Positions 41,653 to 50,416 of a DNA stretch of 64,000 bases are shown here, in pieces. Positions within the stretch are counted from its first letter, which is position 1, and each line of letters begins with the position of its first letter. The stretch lies in NCBI RefSeq assembly GCF_003075395.1, contig NZ_QDFV01000002.1, positions 558,001-622,000 of the forward strand, given 5' to 3'. Under the pieces are notes generated by a model. It did not search any database, had not been told where the DNA came from, and saw nothing but the letters and a program-made list of their open reading frames with translations. Source of the stretch: Microbacterium sp. TPD7012 (GTDB lineage Bacteria; Actinomycetota; Actinomycetes; Actinomycetales; Microbacteriaceae). The translations under genes and the position numbers were made by a program.

Positions 41653-43527
41653 TTGAATGCGAAAAAGCCGTTCGTCGATACTTCGACCGGCGATATACCG
41701 GTTGTCGCGGAGGTGTCCGTGACACAGAGGCGACGCCGCATGCTGGCGGCCATCGTCGACGGACTCTCCTGGAGCTTCGGCGTCGTGCTCGCCGTCGCCC
41801 TTCGCTTCGAGTTCATCATGGACGCACGCGGCTGGATCTCGACCACGGTGCTCGCCTTGATCGCCGGCGCGATCCAGATCGTCATCGGCTACGCGACCGC
41901 GCTGTACCGCGGACGCTTCACCTACGGGTCCTTCGACGAGGTGCGCGCCGTCGGCGTCATCGTCGTGATCGAGGCCGTCGCGCTCTCACTCATCGTGATC
42001 CCGATCGGTCCGGCCGTCGGGGTGCCCCGCGGCACGCTCCTTCTGGCCTTCCCGTTCGTGCTCCTGCTGATGTTCGGCGTGCGCTACTTCGCGCGCCTCG
42101 TCATCGAACGCGCACGCAAGCCCGGGGAAGACGCCTCGCCCGCGCTCATCGTCGGCGCCGGCTTCATCGCCGACAAGCTGCTCGCCAACGTGACGACCGA
42201 CCCGACGTCGCCGATCCGCCCCGTCGGACTGATCGACGACGACCCGGACAAGCGCAACCTGCGGCTGCGCGGCGTCTCGGTCATCGGCACCACGCGCGAC
42301 TTCGCAGAGGCCGCCCAGCGCACCGGAGCGGAGCTCGCGATCATCGCGATCGGCCGCGCCGACAGCGCGCTGCTGCGCAAGCTCAGCGACCGCGCCGAGG
42401 CCGCCGGTCTCCGTGTCGCCGTCACGCCCTCGCTCAACACGCTGGCGTCGGGGGAGCAGTCGATCAGCGACGTGCGCGACATCAGCATCGAAGACCTCAT
42501 CGGCCGGCATCCGGTCGACACCAACGTCGAGCTGATCGCCGGCTACGTCACGGGCCGCCGCGTGCTGGTGACCGGTGCCGGGGGATCGATCGGGTCCGAG
42601 CTCTGCCGACAGCTCGCCAAGTACGGCCCGAGTGAGCTGATCATGCTGGACCGCGACGAGACAGGGCTGCAGGACGCGCAGCTGGGCACCTCCGGGCACG
42701 GGCTGCTCGACACCAACGACGTGGTCCTCGCCGACATCCGCGATGTCGAGCTCCTCGACCGCATCTTCGACGAGCGCAAGCCCGAGGTGGTCTTCCACGC
42801 GGCAGCGCTGAAGCACCTGCCGATGCTCGAGCAGTACCCCGACGAGGCGTGGAAGACCAACGTCATCGGGTCGCTGAACGTGCTCAACGCGGCGCGCCGC
42901 GTGGGCGTCTCGACGTTCGTCAACATCTCGACGGACAAGGCTGCCAACCCGACGAGCGTGCTCGGGCACTCCAAGCGCGTCGCCGAGAAGCTGACCGCCT
43001 GGGCCGGCGAGGAGACCGGGATGCGCTACCTCTCGGTGCGCTTCGGCAACGTCATCGGCAGCCGCGGATCGATGCTGCCGACGTTCCAGCGCCTCATCGC
43101 CGACGGTCGACCGATCACCGTGACCCACCCCGATGCGACGCGGTACTTCATGACGATCCCCGAGGCCTGCCAGCTTGTGGTCCAGGCGGGAGCGATCGGC
43201 CGCGCCGGCGAGGTGCTCATCCTCGACATGGGCGAGCCGGTGTCGATCCTCGAGGTCGCGAAGCGCATGGTCGCGATGTCGGGCAAGAGCATCGAGATCG
43301 TGTTCACGGGCCTGCGCCCGGGCGAGAAGCTGCACGAGGAGCTCGTCGGGTCCCGCGAGAACCTCGAGCGTCCCTTCCATCCGAAGGTCTCGCACACGCG
43401 CGCCGACGTGATCACTCCCGAGCGACTCGACAAGACTGGATGGATGGAACGCATGTTCGCGAGCCCGCGGAACAACGACACGGTCGTGATCGAGCCGATC
43501 CGCCTCCCGAAGGGCGCAGAGGCGTGA
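41653..43527 (+). CDS. PglF/CapD-like UDP-GlcNAc 4,6-dehydratase (large membrane form)
   Basis: A 624-residue protein: four membrane helices (residues ~30-145), a CoA-binding-like Rossmann domain (~150-260) and a SDR domain with LVTGAGGSIGSELCRQL (about 303-319) and STDKAANPTSVLGHSKR (about 426-442). As in PglF/WbpM-type enzymes, the Y-x-x-x-K tyrosine is replaced (here Leu). It should convert UDP-GlcNAc to UDP-4-keto-6-deoxy-GlcNAc. The gene has a TTG start with GAGGGGG upstream and begins the operon. The next three genes match the following steps of diNAcBac synthesis. Confidence 0.88.
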   Translation: MNAKKPFVDTSTGDIPVVAEVSVTQRRRRMLAAIVDGLSWSFGVVLAVALRFEFIMDARGWISTTVLALIAGAIQIVIGYATALYRGRFTYGSFDEVRAVGVIVVIEAVALSLIVIPIGPAVGVPRGTLLLAFPFVLLLMFGVRYFARLVIERARKPGEDASPALIVGAGFIADKLLANVTTDPTSPIRPVGLIDDDPDKRNLRLRGVSVIGTTRDFAEAAQRTGAELAIIAIGRADSALLRKLSDRAEAAGLRVAVTPSLNTLASGEQSISDVRDISIEDLIGRHPVDTNVELIAGYVTGRRVLVTGAGGSIGSELCRQLAKYGPSELIMLDRDETGLQDAQLGTSGHGLLDTNDVVLADIRDVELLDRIFDERKPEVVFHAAALKHLPMLEQYPDEAWKTNVIGSLNVLNAARRVGVSTFVNISTDKAANPTSVLGHSKRVAEKLTAWAGEETGMRYLSVRFGNVIGSRGSMLPTFQRLIADGRPITVTHPDATRYFMTIPEACQLVVQAGAIGRAGEVLILDMGEPVSILEVAKRMVAMSGKSIEIVFTGLRPGEKLHEELVGSRENLERPFHPKVSHTRADVITPERLDKTGWMERMFASPRNNDTVVIEPIRLPKGAEA

Positions 43528-44654
43528 GCGAACGGATCTACATGTCCTCGCCCGACGTGGGAGAGGCCGAGGAACAGGCCGTCGTCGCCGCGATGCGCTC
43601 CGGCTGGATCGCCCCGCTCGGCCCCGACGTCGACGCCTTCGAGCGCGAGCTCGCCGCACGCGTGGGCGTCGCCCATGCGGTGGCCCTCAGCTCGGGCACC
43701 GCGGCGCTGCACCTCGGTCTCCTGACCTTGGGAGTGAAGCCCGGCGACGTCGTGCTGACCTCGTCGATGACCTTCGCGGCGACCGCCAATGCGATCGTCT
43801 ACACGGGTGCTGAGCCGTACTTCATCGACGCCGACCCCCTGACGGGGAACATGGATGCCGCGCTGCTCCGCGAGGCGCTCGTCGAGCTCCGTGAAGCGGG
43901 CGAGCGGGTGTCGGCGATCGTTCCGGTCGACCTGCTCGGCAAGGCCGTCGACTACACCGCGATCCTCGCGATCGCGGACGAGTTCGGGGTGCCCGTCCTG
44001 TCGGATGCCGCGGAGTCGCTGGGCGCCACCCACCAGGGGCGCGCGGCGGGCAGCTTCGGCCGAGCATCCATCGTCTCCTTCAACGGCAACAAGATCATGA
44101 CCACGTCCGGCGGTGGGATGCTTCTCACGGACGATGCGGACTTCGCACAGCACGTGCGGTACCTGGCCACGCAGGCCCGTCAGCCGGTCGTGCACTACGA
44201 GCACACCGACATCGGCTACAACTACCGGATGAGCAATCTGCTCGCGGCTCTCGGGCGCGCGCAGCTCGGCCGCCTCGATGCGATGATCGCGCGTCGTCGT
44301 GAGGTGCGCGAGCTGTACAAGCAGCTGTTCGCGGATGTCGACGGCGTCGAGGTCTTCGGGGCAGAGGGCGACGAGGCCGACAACGTCTGGCTCACGTCGA
44401 TCGTCGTGGATCCGGCGAAGACCGGCTGGGAGCCCTCCGAGCTCGCCGCCGCCCTCGCCGCGGATGACATCGAGAGCCGTCCGCTCTGGAAGCCCATGCA
44501 CGCGCAGCCCGTGTTCGCGGGCGCCCGTCGGAAGACCAGCGGTGCTTCCGAGTCCCTGTTCGCCCGCGGTCTCACCCTGCCGAGCGGCTCCGCTCTGACA
44601 TCGCCGCAGCGTGAGCGCGTGCTGGCGGCGATCCGCGGCTTCCTGACGCGATGA
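43524..44654 (+). CDS. PglE-like UDP-4-keto-sugar aminotransferase (DegT/DnrJ/EryC1/StrS)
   Basis: A 376-residue PLP enzyme, with Lys190 in FNGNKIMTTSGGGML as the cofactor site. Many segments match Campylobacter PglE: SGWIAPLGPDVDAFE at the start, ATQARQPVVHYEHTDIGYNY, IESRPLWKPMHAQPVFAGA and GLTLPSGSALT at the end. It would transfer an amino group from glutamate to C4 of the PglF product, giving UDP-4-amino-4,6-dideoxy-GlcNAc. The GTG start overlaps the previous stop (GTGA) and its stop overlaps the next start. Confidence 0.88.
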   Translation: MSERIYMSSPDVGEAEEQAVVAAMRSGWIAPLGPDVDAFERELAARVGVAHAVALSSGTAALHLGLLTLGVKPGDVVLTSSMTFAATANAIVYTGAEPYFIDADPLTGNMDAALLREALVELREAGERVSAIVPVDLLGKAVDYTAILAIADEFGVPVLSDAAESLGATHQGRAAGSFGRASIVSFNGNKIMTTSGGGMLLTDDADFAQHVRYLATQARQPVVHYEHTDIGYNYRMSNLLAALGRAQLGRLDAMIARRREVRELYKQLFADVDGVEVFGAEGDEADNVWLTSIVVDPAKTGWEPSELAAALAADDIESRPLWKPMHAQPVFAGARRKTSGASESLFARGLTLPSGSALTSPQRERVLAAIRGFLTR

Positions 44655-45271
44655 GCGCCCGCTTCCGTCCCTACGACGTCGTCAAGCGGGGTCTCGACAT
44701 CGCCGCCGCCGCGGTGGCGCTCGTCGTGCTCTCGCCGATCATCGTCGCCACGGCCGTGCTCGTCGCGGTGAAGCTCGGACGCCCCGTCGTGTTCGCGCAG
44801 GAGCGCCCCGGCAAGGACGGCCGCATCTTCACGCTGTACAAGTTCCGTTCCATGCGCTCGGTCGACGAGGCCCGCGGATGGGTGACGGATGCCGACCGGC
44901 TCACGCCGTTCGGCATGCGGCTGCGCTCGACGAGCCTCGACGAGCTCCCCAGCCTCTGGAATGTGCTGCGCGGCGACATGAGCATCGTCGGCCCGCGGCC
45001 GCTGCTGGTCGAGTACCTGGAGCGCTACTCGCCGGAGCAGGCCCGGCGGCACGAGGTGCGCCCGGGGATCACCGGCCTCGCTCAGGTGACCGGCCGCAAC
45101 GCGATCTCCTGGGAGAGCAAGTTCGCCCAGGACGTCCGCTACGTCGATCGCCGTAGCGTCGGCCTCGACCTCCGCATCGTCGCCCGGACCATCGGCTCGG
45201 TCGTGAAGCGCGACGGCATCTCGGCTGAGGGGCACGTGACCATGACGAAGTTCGGTGAGGCGCATGGCTGA
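44651..45271 (+). CDS. PglC-like undecaprenyl-phosphate phosphoglycosyltransferase
   Basis: A 206-residue small phosphoglycosyltransferase. It has an N-terminal re-entrant/membrane helix (RGLDIAAAAVALVVLSPIIV), the catalytic dyad region STSLDELPSLWNVLRGDMS (Asp-Glu), GPRPLLVEYLERYSPEQ, and a C-terminus RNAISWESKF / SAEGHVTMTKF that closely follows Campylobacter PglC. It is the minimal size of PglC rather than the ~450-residue WbaP/CpsE form. It should transfer the sugar-1-phosphate (predicted diNAcBac-1-P) to undecaprenyl phosphate, starting the repeat unit. Confidence 0.92.
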   Translation: MSARFRPYDVVKRGLDIAAAAVALVVLSPIIVATAVLVAVKLGRPVVFAQERPGKDGRIFTLYKFRSMRSVDEARGWVTDADRLTPFGMRLRSTSLDELPSLWNVLRGDMSIVGPRPLLVEYLERYSPEQARRHEVRPGITGLAQVTGRNAISWESKFAQDVRYVDRRSVGLDLRIVARTIGSVVKRDGISAEGHVTMTKFGEAHG

Positions 45272-45929
45272 GCGGATCGTCATCGTCGGAGCCGGTGGCT
45301 TCGGCAGAGAGACCCTCGATGTCGTCGAGGCTCTGATCGCCGGCGGCGAGCCCCTGCAGCTTCTCGGCGTCGTCGACTCCGGGCCGCGCCCGGTCGACCT
45401 CGGCCGTCTCGCGGAGCGCGGCATCGTCTATCTCGGCACGGAAGAGGAATGGCTGCCGACCGCGGCGGGGGACGAGCGCTTCGTCGTGGCCATCGGCTCG
45501 CCGTCGGTGCGCGAGGCCGTCGCTCAGCGGCTCTCGAACGCGGGGCTGCGCGCCACGACGCTCATCCACCCGCGCGCGGTGATCGGATCGCGGGCGCGCA
45601 TCGGCGACGGCGTCGTCATCACCTCGGGCGTGCAGGTCTCGACGAACGTCGGCATCGGCGACCACGTGCATCTCAATCCGGCCAGCATCCTCGGCCACGA
45701 CGCGACGCTGGCCGACTTCGTCTCGGTCAATCCCGGGGCGATCGTCTCGGGCAACGTCGTCGTCGAGAGCGGAGTGCTTCTCGGCGCCGGCTCTGTCGTG
45801 CTCGCGGGGCTGACGGTCGGGGCGGGTGCGACCGTCGGGGCTGCGGCCTGCGTCACCAAGGATGTCGCGGCGGGGACGGTCGTGGTCGGCGTGCCGGCTC
45901 GCCTGCTCGGAGACGGGACGGCGTCATGA
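45264..45929 (+). CDS. PglD-like UDP-amino-sugar N-acetyltransferase
   Basis: A 221-residue left-handed beta-helix acetyltransferase. It has an N-terminal Rossmann-like UDP-sugar domain (IVIVGAGGFGRETLDVVEAL) and a hexapeptide-repeat domain from about residue 95 (IGSRARIGDGVVITSGVQVS through VAAGTVVVGVPARLL). The catalytic His corresponds to SILGHDATLADFVSVNPGA (about residues 130-148). It should acetylate the 4-amino group to complete UDP-diNAcBac. It overlaps the PglC-like gene by 8 nt; GTG 45255 is an alternative start. Confidence 0.85.
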   Translation: MAERIVIVGAGGFGRETLDVVEALIAGGEPLQLLGVVDSGPRPVDLGRLAERGIVYLGTEEEWLPTAAGDERFVVAIGSPSVREAVAQRLSNAGLRATTLIHPRAVIGSRARIGDGVVITSGVQVSTNVGIGDHVHLNPASILGHDATLADFVSVNPGAIVSGNVVVESGVLLGAGSVVLAGLTVGAGATVGAAACVTKDVAAGTVVVGVPARLLGDGTAS

Positions 45930-47149
45930 GGGTGCTGATCGTCTCGCAGTACTACCCGCCGGAGGCCGTGCCGCTGCCGGCGGACCTCGCTCAGGGGCTC
46001 GCCGCGCGCGGGCATCAGGTCAAGGTGCTCACGGGCTTCCCGAACTATCCGACCGGCAAGGTCTTCCCGGGCTATCGGCAGCGCTGGCGCTCGACGGAGC
46101 AGGACGGCGGGGTCGAGATCCGCCGGGTCCCGCTGTTCGCCGACCATTCGCAGAGCGCGCTCAAGCGCATGCTCAACTATTTCTCGTTCGCGTTCAGCTC
46201 GGCGACGGCCCGGCGCCTCTCCCGCGGAGCGGACGTCGTCTACGTGTACGCCACCCAGATGACGGCCGGGTTCGGCCCCTGGCTGTGGCGTGTCACGGGC
46301 GGACGCCCGTACGTGCTGCACGTGCAGGACCTGTGGCCCGACTCGATCGTCGGCTCGTCGATGATGTCCGGTGGCACGAAGGAACGGGTCATCTCCGGAG
46401 CGCTCGGACCGTGGCTGCGCAGCGCCTACCGGCGGGCCGCCGGCGTCATCGGCATCGCTCCGACCATGGTGTCGACGCTGGTGTCGCGAGGTGTGCCGGC
46501 CGACCGCGCCCATCTCGTCTACAACTGGGCGGATGCCGGTGAGCCCGTCGCATCCGTGCTCCCCGTGGCCGAGGAGCCGCGCGCCGAGATCGTCTATGCG
46601 GGCAACGTGGGCGACATGCAGGACCTCGACACGGCCGTCCGAGCGGCTTACGCCGCGGCGGATGCCGGCGTGACGCTGACGCTCGTCGGCGACGGCGTGG
46701 TGAAGGCCGACCTGCAGTCGCTCGTCGGCGACCTGGGCGCCGACAACGTGCGTTTCCAGGACCCGGTCCCGCGCGAGCGGATGCCGGAGGTCTACGCGCG
46801 CGCCGACTACGCGCTCGTCTCGCTGAAGGACATGCCGGTCTTCCGCGGCACCATCCCCTCGAAGTTCCAGGCCGTGCTGTCGGCGGGTGTTCCCGTCGTG
46901 ACCACGGTCCAGGGCGATGTGCGGCGCCTCGTCGAAGACGGGGACGTGGGACTGACGGCGGATGCCGAGAGCGTCGACTCGCTCGAAGCGGCATTCCGCT
47001 CGGCGGCCGCACGCACTTCCGATGAGCGCGCGGCGATGGCCCGGCGCGGACGCACGATGTACGACGACCATTTCTCCCGCGAGTCGGGAATCGCAAGGAT
47101 CGAAGAGCTGCTCTCGGCAGCCGCGAAGGGAACGAGTAGACGACGATGA
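45926..47149 (+). CDS. Family 4 glycosyltransferase (WbuB-like)
   Basis: A 407-residue GT-B enzyme. VLIVSQYYPPEAVPLPADLA and LTGFPNYPTGKVFPGYRQRW open the acceptor domain. The C-terminal donor domain has EIVYAGNVGDMQDLDTAVRA and the E-x7-E region FRGTIPSKFQAVLSAGVPVV. These segments resemble WbuB, the transferase linked to L-FucNAc in E. coli O-antigen clusters. The position just before capE-capF-capG supports L-FucNAc as donor sugar (inference). The ATG overlaps the previous stop, and its own stop overlaps the capE start. Confidence 0.82.
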   Translation: MRVLIVSQYYPPEAVPLPADLAQGLAARGHQVKVLTGFPNYPTGKVFPGYRQRWRSTEQDGGVEIRRVPLFADHSQSALKRMLNYFSFAFSSATARRLSRGADVVYVYATQMTAGFGPWLWRVTGGRPYVLHVQDLWPDSIVGSSMMSGGTKERVISGALGPWLRSAYRRAAGVIGIAPTMVSTLVSRGVPADRAHLVYNWADAGEPVASVLPVAEEPRAEIVYAGNVGDMQDLDTAVRAAYAAADAGVTLTLVGDGVVKADLQSLVGDLGADNVRFQDPVPRERMPEVYARADYALVSLKDMPVFRGTIPSKFQAVLSAGVPVVTTVQGDVRRLVEDGDVGLTADAESVDSLEAAFRSAAARTSDERAAMARRGRTMYDDHFSRESGIARIEELLSAAAKGTSRRR

Positions 47150-48195
47150 GCGAGTCATACGGCGGAGCGCGGGTGCTGGTGACCGGCGGAACGGGATCGT
47201 TCGGCCACACGGTCGCGAAGAAGCTCCTCGAGCGCGACGTCTCCGAGATCCGCATCTTCAGCCGCGACGAGGCCAAGCAGGATCTCATGCGCCATGAGAT
47301 CCCCGATTCTCGTCTGCGGTTCTACGTCGGCGACGTGCGCGACTACGACAGCGTCGACCGCGCCACGCGCGACGTGGACTTCATCTTCCACGCCGCGGCG
47401 CTCAAGCAGGTGCCCTCGTGCGAGTTCTTCCCGATGGAGGCCGTGCGCACGAACGTGCACGGCAGCGAGAACGTCGTGCGGGCGGCCGACCGCAACGGTG
47501 TGCGCTCCGTCGTGGCGCTCAGCACCGACAAGGCCGTCTACCCGGTGAACGCGATGGGCATGTCCAAGGCCCTGATGGAGAAGGTCGCGCAGTCGCACGG
47601 CCTGAACAACCCCAACACCGCCACGACCGTCTCGTGCGTCCGCTACGGCAACGTCATGTACTCGCGCGGATCGGTGATCCCGCTGTTCATCCGTCAGCTC
47701 AAGGCGGGGAAGAACATCACCGTCACGAACCCCGACATGACGCGCTTTATGATGTCGCTCGCGCACTCGGTCGACCTCGTCGAGTTCGCGTTCCAGAACG
47801 CCTCGCAGGGTGACCTGTTCGTCCGCAAGGCGAGGGCGACCTCGATCGGCACCCTCGCGCAGGCTGTGCTGAACCTGTTCCGGTCGGATGCGAAGCTCGA
47901 GGTGATCGGCACCCGGCACGCCGAGAAGCTGTCCGAAGCGCTCGCGACGCGGGAAGAGCTCTCTCGTGCCCGCGACATGGGCGACTACTTCCGCGTCGTC
48001 GCCGACAACCGCGACCTCAACTACAGCGTCTACTTCGAAGAGGGCGACGTCGCACAGAACCGCTTCGAGGACTACGACTCGCACACCGTGCAGCAGATGT
48101 CGGTCGGCGAGGTCGAGGAGTTGCTGCTGACGCTCCCCGAGGTGCGCGACGAGCTCCGCCTGGCGGGGATCCCCGTGAGCGGGTCGGACTCGTGA
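47146..48195 (+). CDS. capE: UDP-GlcNAc 4,6-dehydratase/5-epimerase (CapE/FnlA type)
   Basis: A 349-residue soluble extended SDR with LVTGGTGSFGHTVAKKLL (about residues 11-28), HAAALKQVPSCEFFPMEA and YPVNAMGMSKALMEK, where the Tyr of Y-x-x-x-K is replaced by Met (M-x-x-x-K), as in CapE, FlaA1 and FnlA. It performs the first step of UDP-L-FucNAc synthesis. The two following genes encode the other two steps. ATG overlaps the upstream stop (ATGA); start-stop overlap also with capF. Confidence 0.92.
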   Translation: MSESYGGARVLVTGGTGSFGHTVAKKLLERDVSEIRIFSRDEAKQDLMRHEIPDSRLRFYVGDVRDYDSVDRATRDVDFIFHAAALKQVPSCEFFPMEAVRTNVHGSENVVRAADRNGVRSVVALSTDKAVYPVNAMGMSKALMEKVAQSHGLNNPNTATTVSCVRYGNVMYSRGSVIPLFIRQLKAGKNITVTNPDMTRFMMSLAHSVDLVEFAFQNASQGDLFVRKARATSIGTLAQAVLNLFRSDAKLEVIGTRHAEKLSEALATREELSRARDMGDYFRVVADNRDLNYSVYFEEGDVAQNRFEDYDSHTVQQMSVGEVEELLLTLPEVRDELRLAGIPVSGSDS

Positions 48196-49286
48196 GCGGA
48201 CTCGCCGTCACCGGTGCCGGGGGGTTCCTCGGCTGGCACCTGCGCGCGGCGATGAAGGAATCGGGGACGCCTGTCGAGGCCATCCCCGTCGGGGCCGCAT
48301 TCGAGGCGTCGAAGGCGACGGCCGCGGTCGACGGCAGCGACCGCGTCGTGCACATCGCCGGCATCAACCGCGCCTCGGATCAGGAAGTGAGCGAGGGGAA
48401 CATCGCGTTCGCCGAGCAGCTCGCGTCGGCCCTGCTGGCGGCCGCGACACCGCCTCCTGTGATCGTCTACGCGAACTCCACGCAGGCCACCAACGGCTCC
48501 GTGTACGGAGAGGCCAAGGCCAAGGCTGCGGAGATCCTCGCCGACGCGGCATCCACGATCGGAGCGGAGTTCGTCGACGTGCGGCTCCCGAACCTGTTCG
48601 GCGAGCACGGGCGTCCGTTCTACAACGCGGTCACGGCGACGTTCAGCCACCTGATCGCGGCGGGGGAGAGCCCCACGGTCGAGAACGACAAGCAGCTCAC
48701 GCTGCTGCATGCGCAGAACGCCGCCGACATCCTCAGCGGAGCTGTGCCCCTCACCGCCCTCGGCGAGCTGCAGCAGGACGAGACCGTGTCGGGGCTGCTC
48801 GCCCGCCTGCAGGGGTACGCCGAGCTGTACGGCCGCGGCGAGATCCCGAGCGTGGCCGAGGACTTCGACCGCGACCTCTTCAACACGTACCGTTCGTACA
48901 CGTTCCCCGCGCAGTCGCCGATCGATCTGACCCGGCACGCGGATGCCCGCGGGTCGTTCTTCGAGATCATCCGCTCGCACGGTGGTCCCGGCCAGTCGTC
49001 GTTCTCGACGACGGTTCCCGGCGTCACCCGCGGGGACCACTTCCACCGCCGCAAGATCGAGCGCTTCACCGTGCTCCAGGGCCGAGCCCGCATCTCGCTG
49101 CGCCGCCTGTACTCTGATGAGGTCGTGTCCTTCGAGGTTTCGGGCGACGCGCCCGGTGCCGTCGACATGCCGACGATGTGGGCGCACAACATCACGAACA
49201 TCGGCGAGGACCTGCTGTACACGTCCTTCTGGACGAACGACATCTTCGACCCCGCGAACCCCGACACGATTGCCGAGGCAGTGTGA
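48192..49286 (+). CDS. capF: CapF-type reductase/epimerase (SDR + cupin)
   Basis: A 364-residue two-domain enzyme. The N-terminal SDR domain starts LAVTGAGGFLGWHLRAAM. The C-terminal cupin domain (about residues 245-360) includes ADARGSFFEIIRSHGGPGQS, GVTRGDHFHRRKIERF with metal-binding His residues, and TMWAHNITNIGEDLL. This fusion is specific to CapF/WbjC/FnlB, which epimerises and reduces the CapE product to UDP-N-acetyl-6-deoxy-L-talosamine. GTG start overlapping the previous stop. Confidence 0.93.
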   Translation: MSGLAVTGAGGFLGWHLRAAMKESGTPVEAIPVGAAFEASKATAAVDGSDRVVHIAGINRASDQEVSEGNIAFAEQLASALLAAATPPPVIVYANSTQATNGSVYGEAKAKAAEILADAASTIGAEFVDVRLPNLFGEHGRPFYNAVTATFSHLIAAGESPTVENDKQLTLLHAQNAADILSGAVPLTALGELQQDETVSGLLARLQGYAELYGRGEIPSVAEDFDRDLFNTYRSYTFPAQSPIDLTRHADARGSFFEIIRSHGGPGQSSFSTTVPGVTRGDHFHRRKIERFTVLQGRARISLRRLYSDEVVSFEVSGDAPGAVDMPTMWAHNITNIGEDLLYTSFWTNDIFDPANPDTIAEAV

Positions 49287-49288
49287 CC

Positions 49289-50416
49289 ATGGCCGACAAA
49301 CTCAAGGTGATGACGGTCGTCGGCACCAGGCCGGAGATCATCCGCCTGTCCGCGACGATCAAGATGCTCGACGAGCACACCGACCAGGTTCTCGTCCACA
49401 CCGGGCAGAACTACGACTACGAGCTCAACGAGGTGTTCTTCGAAGACCTCGGGCTGCGCCGGCCGGATCACTTCCTCAACGCCGACACCTCATCGCTGGG
49501 TGCGGCGCTGGGATCCATCCTCACCAAGACCGAAGAGGTTCTCCGCGAGGAGAAGCCGGATGCCTTCCTCGTGCTCGGCGACACGAACAGCTGCATCTCC
49601 GCGGTGATCGCGAAGCGCATGAAGATCCCGGTGTTCCACATGGAGGCGGGCAACCGCTCGTTCGACGAGAACGTGCCGGAGGAGACGAACCGCCGCCTGG
49701 TCGATCACGTCGCGGACTACAACCTGGTCTACACCGAGCACGCCAGACGGAACCTCCTGGCCGAGGGTCTGCACCCCTCGAAGATCCTGCTCACGGGTTC
49801 GCCCATGCGCGAGGTCCTGGAGCAGAACCGGGCGCAGATCGAGGCGAGCGACGCGGTCGAACGAGCAGGACTCACGCCGGGGGAGTACTTCCTCGTGAGC
49901 CTGCACCGCGAGGAGAACGTCGACAACCCTGCTCGTCTCCGGTCCGCGATCGCCTCGCTGCAGGCGCTGCGGAGCGAGTACGGCATCCCGATCCTCGTGT
50001 CGACGCATCCGCGCACGCGCAAGCGGATCGAGGCCCTCGACGACGCCGCGGCGGTCGACGGCATCACCTTCCACCCGCCGTTCGGGTTCCACGACTACAT
50101 CAAGCTGCAGCAGGAGTCCAAGCTCGTGCTCTCGGACAGCGGCACGATCAGCGAGGAGTCGAGCACGCTCGGTTTCCCCGCCGTGACCGTCCGCGACTTC
50201 ATCGAGCGCCCAGAGGCCCTGGACGCCGGTGCCATCATCACGACCGGGCTGACGCCGGCGGGCGTGCTGCGTGCTGTCAAGGCTCGGCTCAGCATCCCCG
50301 CTGATCTGGCATCGCTGCCCGCCGGATACGAGATCGACAACACCGCGTGGCGGGCGACGGCCTTCATCCTGTCGACCGCTCACTCGCACCGCGCACGGCT
50401 GGGTCTGCATGACTGA
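49289..50416 (+). CDS. wecB: UDP-N-acetylglucosamine 2-epimerase, non-hydrolysing (CapG/WbjD type)
   Basis: A 375-residue GT-B-like epimerase. VMTVVGTRPEIIRLSATIKM and VHTGQNYDYELNEVFFEDLG open the protein. HMEAGNRSFDENVPEETNRR and the C-terminal VLSDSGTISEESSTLGFPAV carry catalytic and UDP-binding residues. After capE and capF it should be the CapG/FnlC enzyme, converting UDP-N-acetyl-L-talosamine derivative to UDP-N-acetyl-L-fucosamine, not the standard WecB. The GTG at 49283 (GTGA overlap) is an alternative start. Confidence 0.92.
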   Translation: MADKLKVMTVVGTRPEIIRLSATIKMLDEHTDQVLVHTGQNYDYELNEVFFEDLGLRRPDHFLNADTSSLGAALGSILTKTEEVLREEKPDAFLVLGDTNSCISAVIAKRMKIPVFHMEAGNRSFDENVPEETNRRLVDHVADYNLVYTEHARRNLLAEGLHPSKILLTGSPMREVLEQNRAQIEASDAVERAGLTPGEYFLVSLHREENVDNPARLRSAIASLQALRSEYGIPILVSTHPRTRKRIEALDDAAAVDGITFHPPFGFHDYIKLQQESKLVLSDSGTISEESSTLGFPAVTVRDFIERPEALDAGAIITTGLTPAGVLRAVKARLSIPADLASLPAGYEIDNTAWRATAFILSTAHSHRARLGLHD

